Shown here piece by piece: positions 1 to 6,000 of a DNA stretch of 9,125 bases. Position numbers and translations under genes: made by a program. The notes beneath the pieces were generated by a model. It was given only the letters and a program-made list of their open reading frames with translations. It ran no database searches and was not told the origin of the DNA. Position 1 is the first letter of the stretch, and every line of letters starts with the position of its first letter. The stretch is taken from the NCBI GenBank assembly GCA_018970625.1, contig JAGWVZ010000112.1, positions 1 to 9,125 on the forward strand. The letters run 5' to 3'. Origin of the DNA: Myxococcales bacterium (lineage in GTDB: Bacteria; Myxococcota; Bradymonadia; REDH01).

Positions 1-740
1 TCGCGGGAATGGAGGGCGCGATGGAGTTCTCGTTCCCCGTCGAAGTCGCCGCTCCGCTCGAGTTTGAGGTCGATACATCGACCTATGATCGCGACGCTCA
101 CTCGTTCGTGATGCGCATGAATCAGCCCGCCGGCCACGTGGATATTCTGGTGCGCGGAGATCGGGGGGAAGTGCTCGCTCAGCGAACGGTCACCTTCGCC
201 GGACAGGCCGCGAACACGCCGCTGCCCGTGCAGTGGTCGCAGGGCCCGGGTAATGTCATGACCATCGAGGTGACCGCCCATTCGACCGACGGCGTCTGGG
301 CGTCGCGACGCTACATTCCCTGGTACGCCGAGTTCGAGCCGGTCTACATCAACTTTGCAACGGGCAGCGCAGAGGTGCCCGAGAGTGACTTTGCGATGCT
401 GCGCGAGCGCCTGGCCGAGCTGGTGGAAACGGCCACACGCGTCAGCGAGCACATTGAAGTGCAGCTGTACGTCGCCGGTTACACGGATACCGTGGGTGCT
501 CCCGCCGACAATCAGCGACTCAGCGAAGCGCGAGCTCAGTCGATCGGACGATGGGTGCAGGCGCAAGGATGGTCACTTCCCGTTTCTTATCAGGGGTTTG
601 GCGAGGACGTACTCGCGGTCGATACGGCCGATAATGTCGACGAATCCCGAAATCGACGAGCCCTCTTCATCCTGGGCACCGCTGACTCTCCCACCAGCGT
701 CGATGTTCCCCGTAACCGCTGGCGGCGCTTGAACCCCTGA
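1..740 (+). CDS. OmpA-family peptidoglycan-binding protein, 3' part (5' end outside window)
   Basis: The reading frame is open to the left edge, so the first visible Met (position 9) is probably internal and the signal peptide or N-terminal part is missing. The visible C-terminal region, roughly residues 110-222 counted from that Met, is an OmpA/MotB-like domain. It has the INFATGSAE opening, then GYTD, NQRLSEARA and a closing SRNRRA. Asp160 and Arg175 are spaced exactly as Asp271 and Arg286 of E. coli OmpA, the pair that holds the meso-diaminopimelate of peptidoglycan, so binding should be intact. The preceding ~100 residues look like a beta-rich extracytoplasmic domain that I do not recognise. 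The protein likely anchors an envelope component to the cell wall. A short basic tail (PRNRWRRLNP) follows the domain. The next gene, a secreted caspase-like protein, starts 148 bases downstream on the same strand and may or may not share its transcript. Confidence 0.87.
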   Translation, partial: AGMEGAMEFSFPVEVAAPLEFEVDTSTYDRDAHSFVMRMNQPAGHVDILVRGDRGEVLAQRTVTFAGQAANTPLPVQWSQGPGNVMTIEVTAHSTDGVWASRRYIPWYAEFEPVYINFATGSAEVPESDFAMLRERLAELVETATRVSEHIEVQLYVAGYTDTVGAPADNQRLSEARAQSIGRWVQAQGWSLPVSYQGFGEDVLAVDTADNVDESRNRRALFILGTADSPTSVDVPRNRWRRLNP

Positions 741-841
741 CGCCCTGTCAGACAGCAGGACTTCGTTGGGCCACCCCTGAACCACAAGGGGAAGAGACGC
801 CTTTTTGAATGCACGGCGTGCAAGACGCGTCTGTGAACCCG

Positions 842-850
842 TGCTACTGT
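842..850 (+). promoter_or_regulatory. Possible extended -10 promoter element for the caspase-like gene
   Basis: The sequence TGCTACTGT in the 148-base gap before the caspase-like gene fits an extended -10 element (TGn followed by TACTGT). Transcription would start near 857, giving a leader of about 30 bases. The -35 position 17 bases upstream (AAGACG, 822-827) matches the consensus poorly, which is tolerated with extended -10 promoters. This is a pattern match only. Confidence 0.28.
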
Positions 851-876
851 GAGGGGCACTCTTCCACGCGTCACTC

Positions 877-881
877 AGGGT
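877..881 (+). promoter_or_regulatory. Ribosome binding site of the caspase-like gene
   Basis: AGGGT lies 7-8 bases before the ATG at 889. It is a modest Shine-Dalgarno match and, with the signal peptide that begins right at this ATG, supports the chosen start. Confidence 0.45.
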
Positions 882-888
882 GTGATCC

Positions 889-3201
889 ATGAATCATTTG
901 TTTATCCGGCACGCTGTACCTGTGTGCGCGGTGGCGGCTGCACTTGTGTATGCACCGCTCTCGCAGGCTTCACCCTTGCCGCAATCGGATGCGGCCGTGC
1001 CGGCGGTGGAGACGGGGTCTCCGATGCGGGTTGCGCAGAACTCGCTCGTCGCTCGAGCAGGTGCCAACTCTGGTGAGCTGGCTGCCGGCGACGCACAGCT
1101 GAGTACCGGGGAGTATCAGGACACCTGGGAGTTCACGGTCACGCAGGCGGGCAGCGCTGTATTCAGCCTCTCCTCGGCGGATTTCGATACGTACCTGATG
1201 GTGCGGGGCCCCGGCGGACTAACGCTCGACAACGACGATCGGGTGCCGGGTGACCTGAACAGCGAGCTCGCGGTCCAGTTTCCCATGGCCGGTACCTATC
1301 AGGTGATTGTTACGTCGTATCAGCCCGGCGAAGTCGGTCGTTATAATCTGCAGGTTTCTGCCGGAACCAGCGGTACGTCCGCCAGTCCGACCACGCAGGG
1401 GCGCACGGTCAGCGGTGGAGCCATCGCGGCGGGACAGACGGTGAACGGCACGCTCGGGCCCGGCGACACCACCCTGAATTCGGGTGAGTTCACCGAGACG
1501 TGGCTCTACACCGGCAGCGCAGGCGAGCTGTTGACCGTACATCTGGACTCATCGGAGTTCGACCCGTACCTGATGATCCGGGGGCCAGCGGGCTTTACTC
1601 AGGATAACGATGATCGGGATTCCGGCATCAACCTGAACTCAACGCTTGCCGTGACACTGCCTACGGCAGGCGAGTATCGGATCATCGCCACCACCTACCA
1701 GCCCGGCGAACAGGGCGATTACACGCTTCAGGTGGCGGGTACTCCGGGCACGCCCACGGCGTCGAACAACCAGCTCCGTTCGGGCGCGACGCTGCAGGGT
1801 GACCTGAGTACTTCGGACGGGATGCTCGCGGGCCGACAGTTCTTTGACGTGTACACGTTCCGCGGTACGGCATCCGAGCGGGCGCTCGTCAGCGCCGGTG
1901 CGTCCGGCTTTCCCGTCATGCTGCGGGTCATCGAGCCCGGAGGGCAGGAGCACGTGTCACAGGCCACCGCCTCGGGCGGTCGCGCAGAAATCGCCATCGT
2001 GCTGCCTTCCAATGGGGAGTACACCGTGCATGTGTCCAGCCAGTCCGCTGGTTCGACCGGCCCCTACACGGTAGGCCTTGTCACGGCGGATACCTCCCAT
2101 GTCACCCCAGCCCCGGGCACGAGCGCACCTGCCAGCGGCGACCTGGTAGCCGACGTCCCGGTGAACGGGTCGCTCGCAGCGGGTGACAGTCAGCTTTCCA
2201 CCGGCGAATTCTACGACGTGTTCGACATTCCGGGCGTCGCTGGTCAGATCGTCACCTTTGAGATGACGTCTCAGGCGATCGACCCCTATCTGTTCATCCG
2301 CGGCCCCGGTAACTTCGCGCTCGATAACGACGACGGTACCGGGTTTGGTTTGAATAGCCGGCTGCAGGTCACCTTCCCCCAGAACGGGACCTATTCCCTG
2401 ACCGCCACATCGTACGCAGCCAACGAAGTGGGCGCCTATTCGCTGGTCATGCGAGCCGGCTCCATGGCACAAAATGCAGCGACAGGGCGTGTGTATGCTG
2501 TGCTGGGTGGCATTACGAACTATACCACGGCGTCCCGACTGGAAGGCTGTGCCGAAGACGCCACCTCCCTGTTCACTACGTTGCAGCAGAGTGGCCTGCT
2601 GGCTCCACAGTCGGTCGTCCTCACCGATAATGCGCTCACCCGGGATGCGCTCCGCCGGGCTTTTCAGTCCGTCGGTGCCGCCATGTCGCCCGACGATGTG
2701 TTTGTGTTCTTTTACTCGGGTCATGGAAACCAGATCAGCGGCAGCGAGTTCGACGGAAACGACGAAACACTGGTGCTCTACGACGGGGAATTCCGTGATG
2801 ATGAAATGGCTGACCTGTTTGACCTCATCCCCGGCCGCGTCGCCATCATCGCGCTGGACTCCTGCTTTTCGGGTGGATTTGCGCGTGACGTGATCTCGGA
2901 ACCCGGCCGCATGGGCATCTTCTCGTCCGAAGAAGACGTCACGTCGAACGTGGCCGTACGATTCGCCGCCGGTGGATTTCTCTCGTACTTCTTTCGGAAC
3001 GGCATCGGCGGCGCGGCCGATATCGACCCGGTCGATGGCGCCATTACCGCTGGTGAGCTGGCCCAGTATCTGCGGCAGCAGTGGGCCCAACACATGCTCA
3101 ATGAGCGCACCGAGACCTCGTCGGCCGAGAACGCCTGGCAAAATCTGGTCATCGACCGCGGCAGCGTAAAAGTCAGCGATGTGATCATGTACAACCCCTG
3201 A
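889..3201 (+). CDS. Secreted caspase-like (peptidase C14) protein with four N-terminal PPC-type repeats
   Basis: The 770-residue protein starts with a Sec signal peptide (basic start, hydrophobic residues 9-22, likely cleavage after SQA at about 27). Four beta-sandwich repeats of the bacterial pre-peptidase C-terminal (PPC) type follow, at about residues 62-158, 175-283, 297-398 and 418-523. Repeats 1, 2 and 4 keep the signature D-x-YL-x-x-RGP...DNDD; repeat 3 has lost it. The C-terminal third (about 533-742) is a caspase/metacaspase-like domain: a first strand YAVLGGITNY, the LEGCAEDA motif, the catalytic His612 in FFYSGHGNQ and the catalytic Cys659 in ALDSCFSGG. The 47-residue His-Cys spacing is normal, so the dyad looks active. 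An acidic DIDPVDGAITAGEL stretch (711-724) resembles a calcium loop. Metacaspase-type enzymes usually cleave after Arg or Lys; that specificity is not shown here. The protein probably acts in the periplasm or outside the cell. A DUF2914-like membrane protein follows after 38 bases. Confidence 0.92.
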   Translation: MNHLFIRHAVPVCAVAAALVYAPLSQASPLPQSDAAVPAVETGSPMRVAQNSLVARAGANSGELAAGDAQLSTGEYQDTWEFTVTQAGSAVFSLSSADFDTYLMVRGPGGLTLDNDDRVPGDLNSELAVQFPMAGTYQVIVTSYQPGEVGRYNLQVSAGTSGTSASPTTQGRTVSGGAIAAGQTVNGTLGPGDTTLNSGEFTETWLYTGSAGELLTVHLDSSEFDPYLMIRGPAGFTQDNDDRDSGINLNSTLAVTLPTAGEYRIIATTYQPGEQGDYTLQVAGTPGTPTASNNQLRSGATLQGDLSTSDGMLAGRQFFDVYTFRGTASERALVSAGASGFPVMLRVIEPGGQEHVSQATASGGRAEIAIVLPSNGEYTVHVSSQSAGSTGPYTVGLVTADTSHVTPAPGTSAPASGDLVADVPVNGSLAAGDSQLSTGEFYDVFDIPGVAGQIVTFEMTSQAIDPYLFIRGPGNFALDNDDGTGFGLNSRLQVTFPQNGTYSLTATSYAANEVGAYSLVMRAGSMAQNAATGRVYAVLGGITNYTTASRLEGCAEDATSLFTTLQQSGLLAPQSVVLTDNALTRDALRRAFQSVGAAMSPDDVFVFFYSGHGNQISGSEFDGNDETLVLYDGEFRDDEMADLFDLIPGRVAIIALDSCFSGGFARDVISEPGRMGIFSSEEDVTSNVAVRFAAGGFLSYFFRNGIGGAADIDPVDGAITAGELAQYLRQQWAQHMLNERTETSSAENAWQNLVIDRGSVKVSDVIMYNP

Positions 3202-3239
3202 AAACCGCGATACACCCCGGCACGGTCTTCCTCATCGCC

Positions 3240-4139
3240 GTGGTTGCCCGCAGCTGTCTCTCTGCGAAATCCGCTCGGCAGGCTCTCTCGGACATGCAGC
3301 GCTCCACCCATCAGCTTGTGACGCCCACTCTCCTGAATGGTGCGGCGTTAGCGCTCCTGCTGGCGACCTTCGTCAGCTCGGGTTTCTTTGCGGATCTCTG
3401 GGAGACACCACCCAACTCTTTCGGCGTGCCGCCCGCACCGCCCGAGGAAGGTTCCAGCTTGCCCGCCGAAGAAGAAACCGCCGCCGAGCCGATGGACGAC
3501 GGCTCACAGGGCGATGCTGACCCCGGGCAGGGTGCTGTGCCTCCGAACGAGGTCGGCGCTGGCGTTCCCGATGACCTGCCTCCCCAGACCGCCGACCCTG
3601 CCGAAGAGCCGTCCTTAGAGGCATCCGCCCCGACTGCACCCGGGGTAGCTCCTGACCCTCTGGCCGAGCTGGTCCCCACGTCCGAGCTCAACGCAGCTCC
3701 GCAGCCGGATACGCTGCAAGAACCAGCTGCCGCCCGGGTGGTACCTGTCAGCCCTGTCGCAGAGCCCGCACCACAGGGAGAATGCGCGTTCCGGGCCAAT
3801 GACATCGAGCTCGGTCGGGCCGTTCGACGTCGACGGGTGGCTCGTGTCGAGCAGCCGTTTGTGTCCGATGGGCAACCCGTTTTCGCCTGGGCCGACCTGC
3901 ACAATCGGGATGAGGCCATTACCGTCGCTCGCGTGCGCTGGGCTCATGTCGCCACCGGCCACTCCATGGAATCCGAAATTGAGATGCGCGTGGGTAACCA
4001 CTGGCAGGTCATCGTGGAGCAGCGACTTCCGGCCACCTTGCTGGGTCAATGGCGCGTCGACGTCGTCGACCCTGCCGATTGCGTGGTCATGTCACGCCAG
4101 TTTGAGATGACCGCCATCGGCTGGCAGCTCGAAGACTAA
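3240..4139 (+). CDS. Membrane-anchored protein with Pro/Glu-rich spacer and C-terminal DUF2914-like domain
   Basis: Read from GTG at 3240 the protein has 299 residues. A basic N-terminus precedes one transmembrane helix (about 31-50, LLNGAALALLLATFVSSGFF), so the rest is expected in the periplasm. Residues 55-180 form a low-complexity spacer rich in Pro, Glu, Asp and Ala, long enough to cross much of the periplasm or cell wall. The C-terminal part (about 185-292) matches my memory of DUF2914: F-x-W-A-D-L-x-N, then V-x-W-x-H, then a G-x-H-W-x-V strand and a closing G-Q-W-R-V-D-V-V-D. No catalytic motif is visible and the domain's function is unknown. Cys182 and Cys281, the only cysteines outside the N-terminus, could form a disulfide. 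No good ribosome binding site precedes the GTG; the in-frame ATG at 3294 is an equally plausible start and retains the helix. The gene lies 38 bases after the caspase-like gene and is probably in its operon. Confidence 0.8.
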   Translation: MVARSCLSAKSARQALSDMQRSTHQLVTPTLLNGAALALLLATFVSSGFFADLWETPPNSFGVPPAPPEEGSSLPAEEETAAEPMDDGSQGDADPGQGAVPPNEVGAGVPDDLPPQTADPAEEPSLEASAPTAPGVAPDPLAELVPTSELNAAPQPDTLQEPAAARVVPVSPVAEPAPQGECAFRANDIELGRAVRRRRVARVEQPFVSDGQPVFAWADLHNRDEAITVARVRWAHVATGHSMESEIEMRVGNHWQVIVEQRLPATLLGQWRVDVVDPADCVVMSRQFEMTAIGWQLED

Positions 4140-4154
4140 GGCAACGAGCCGGCG

Positions 4155-5324
4155 CTACACTTTGGTGCCTACCCGGCGGGTCACACCCATGGTGCAGTCG
4201 AGTTTGCCATTCGCAACGCGCACCGTGCGCTCAAAGCGCCCTCCCAGCGACTCGATCATCGCCGTCGGCGCAATAAGCGCAGCCCGATGATCGGGGCACT
4301 TGCGAATCGCAGCTCCAATGCCACGAAGCAGGTTCTCGGCAGCCTCCCGATCGCGTCCCATGCGCTCACCGTAAGGCGGATTGAAGGCGAACAAACCCGG
4401 CGCAATCATGGGACGCAGCAACAGCGCGTCGGCCTGCGCAAACGAGATCCCTTCAATGCCGAGCGCCACATTGTTGGTTCGACAAGCCGACAGCGCATTT
4501 CGGCTGTCAATATCCGTCCCCAGAATGGCCGAGCGAATTCTGGTTCGGCGACGCTGCTGTGCTTCTTCGCGCAGCAGCAGCCACGCGCTCTCAAAGCTCG
4601 CGAAGTGCGCCCATCCCTGAAAGCCGAATGACCGCAGAAAGCCGGGTGCCATGTCCGCGGCCATCATCGCAGCCTCAAAAACAATGGTCCCCGAGCCGCA
4701 GCAAGGGTCGTGAAGCGGCTCACGAGGGTCCCACTCGGCAAACATCAACAATCCTGCAGCGAGCGTCTCGCGAATGGGAGCATCGATGTCGCGAGCGCGA
4801 TAGCCGCGCTTGTGCAACGGAGCGCCCTGCAACGAAATGCCGTAGTACACGCGGTCATTGATGATCTGCACGTCGAGCGCCGTCGCCAGGTCATTGTCGC
4901 GGTCCACCCCGGGTCTGCGGCCGTACAGGTCGCGCATCGCGTCACACACGGCGTCCTTGGCGACCATGGTGGCATACATCGAGTTGGTCACGATCGCGCC
5001 GCGCGCCTGTGCGTGCACCACGATCGGAAAATCCGGATGAAACCACTGCGCCAGCGGCAGCGCGCGCACTGAATGATACAGCTGCTTCTCGTTCCGAAGC
5101 CGGTCCTCACCAATCCGCACATGCACACGATTGCAAACCCGTGACCACAGGCAGGTGCGCATGCCCAGCGTGATTTCGCCCTCAAACTCCACCCCTCCGG
5201 GGATCAGTCGAGTGGCCTGTGCGCCAAAGTCCTGCAGCTCGCGCTGCAAAATCGGCTCGTGACCCCGCGAGGTCGTGGCATGAAAAAAAAGATGATCAAA
5301 ATCGGGCAGCGGCATCGTATTCAT
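4155..5324 (-). CDS. THUMP-domain class I SAM-dependent RNA methyltransferase (RlmL N-half-like)
   Basis: This 389-residue protein joins an N-terminal ferredoxin-like/THUMP RNA-binding region (about 10-165, starting FHATTSRGHEPIL) to a Rossmann-fold methyltransferase. The UPF0020-type signature HKRGYRARDIDAPIRE lies at 171-186, the SAM-binding DPCCGSGTIVFEAA at 206-219, an acidic GTDID at 269-273, and the catalytic FNPPYGER at 314-321. The N-P-P-Y motif is typical of exocyclic amino (N2-guanine) methylation. Its closest well-known relative is the N-terminal half of E. coli RlmL, which makes m2G2445 in 23S rRNA; the C-terminal RlmK half of the E. coli fusion is absent, as in many other bacteria. 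The exact target base is inferred. The ATG at 5324 lacks a clear ribosome binding site; a second ATG lies three codons further in. The gene converges on the DUF2914 gene with a 15-base gap and is divergent from the membrane-protein gene. Confidence 0.9.
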   Translation of the reverse strand: MNTMPLPDFDHLFFHATTSRGHEPILQRELQDFGAQATRLIPGGVEFEGEITLGMRTCLWSRVCNRVHVRIGEDRLRNEKQLYHSVRALPLAQWFHPDFPIVVHAQARGAIVTNSMYATMVAKDAVCDAMRDLYGRRPGVDRDNDLATALDVQIINDRVYYGISLQGAPLHKRGYRARDIDAPIRETLAAGLLMFAEWDPREPLHDPCCGSGTIVFEAAMMAADMAPGFLRSFGFQGWAHFASFESAWLLLREEAQQRRRTRIRSAILGTDIDSRNALSACRTNNVALGIEGISFAQADALLLRPMIAPGLFAFNPPYGERMGRDREAAENLLRGIGAAIRKCPDHRAALIAPTAMIESLGGRFERTVRVANGKLDCTMGVTRRVGTKV

Positions 5325-5454
5325 GCGCGCCCCGCTACTTCAACGAAGCGACTCAGTGCAAGCGATGAACGCCAACCGGCGGCCAATGTCGCGCGGTCTT
5401 TCAAAGATGCTTGATTCTGGAAGCCAGAGTTGTCATCCACGCCGCTCCCTGTTC

Positions 5455-6000
5455 ATGTGCACTGGTAACCCGTTGTCCACGCCCGTACCTGATCGCGTGT
5501 CCCTGACCAGCGTCTGGGGAATAGCCGGCATTGTCGTCCTGCTCGGCAACACCATTCGTAGATTGGTCGGCATTGTCGCTGAAGGCCTGTCCACCCATCC
5601 CGTCGCGGGCTGGCAATGGTTGCTGTTGCTGGTCTGGGTGGTCTTCATGGCCTGGACCGAGGGGTATCAGGGTTTTCAGAAGGGCTATTCACGTCGTGTC
5701 GTGATTCGAGCGCTCCAACTCTCCAGCGAGCCTGCCATCCTGCCGCGCCTGCTTGCGCCGGCGGTTTGCATGGGTCTGCTGTTCGCGCCCAGAGCTCGCC
5801 TGATGTTCTCATGGACCCTGGTGCTGGGAATTACCGCCCTTGTGCTCGCGATGCGGCTGATTCCTCATCCGTGGCGCGCCATCATTGACGCGGGAGTCGT
5901 CGCAGGGCTGTCGTGGGGGCTCATCGCGATCGTGGCGTATTTTATGAACGCCATCCGTGGTTTTCCCGTTCCTGCACCGGTGATTCGTAAGGTGTCATGA
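5455..6000 (+). CDS. Polytopic inner membrane protein of unknown function
   Basis: From the ATG at 5455 this encodes 181 residues with four or five hydrophobic stretches: about 20-45, 53-67, 99-111, 117-133 and 143-167. Between the second and third is a charged, probably cytoplasmic segment, AWTEGYQGFQKGYSRRVVIRA (first 20 residues at 66-85), whose aromatic and basic pattern looks conserved in style and may be a family signature; I cannot name the family. The frame is open back to an ATG at 5323, but that ATG overlaps the start codon of the divergent methyltransferase, and the extra 44 residues are polar, basic and unlike a membrane protein, so I prefer 5455; ATG 5407 is an alternative. No strong ribosome binding site marks any of these. 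The stop overlaps the next gene's start (ATGA), so the two are almost certainly co-translated. That couples this protein to an outer membrane barrel, suggesting a shared envelope role. No enzymatic motif is visible. Confidence 0.7.
   Translation: MCTGNPLSTPVPDRVSLTSVWGIAGIVVLLGNTIRRLVGIVAEGLSTHPVAGWQWLLLLVWVVFMAWTEGYQGFQKGYSRRVVIRALQLSSEPAILPRLLAPAVCMGLLFAPRARLMFSWTLVLGITALVLAMRLIPHPWRAIIDAGVVAGLSWGLIAIVAYFMNAIRGFPVPAPVIRKVS
5989..5996 (+). promoter_or_regulatory. Ribosome binding site and ATGA coupling junction of the Omp85-like gene
   Basis: AAGG (5989-5992) lies 4 bases before the ATG at 5997, inside the end of the preceding gene, and that ATG overlaps the preceding stop codon as ATGA. 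This arrangement indicates translational coupling and fixes the start of the barrel gene. Confidence 0.6.

Noticed and set aside
731..780. Repeated ACCCCTGA at the OmpA gene end, again near 773-780, and at the caspase gene end (3194-3201)
   Set aside because: Eight bases in GC-rich DNA, two of them ordinary Asn-Pro-stop codons; too short to be a meaningful repeat.
774..806. Possible terminator after the OmpA-type gene: CCCCT/AGGGG stem (774-778 with 787-791) and a T run at 802-806
   Set aside because: Only five base pairs, and the T run is ten bases from the stem rather than next to it; not a convincing intrinsic terminator.
1957..3141. A 394-codon open frame on the minus strand opposite the caspase-like gene
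   Set aside because: It lies wholly antisense to a strongly supported gene, has no recognisable domain or signal, and long antisense frames are expected in GC-rich coding DNA.
3311..3919. A 202-codon minus-strand frame opposite the DUF2914 gene
   Set aside because: Its Ser/Gly/Ala-rich translation is the shadow of the Pro/Glu-rich spacer codons; no domain or ribosome site.
4140..4180. Inverted GCCGG/CCGGC segments near the convergent stops of the DUF2914 and methyltransferase genes
   Set aside because: The loop is about 20 bases and there is no T tract; not supported as a terminator.
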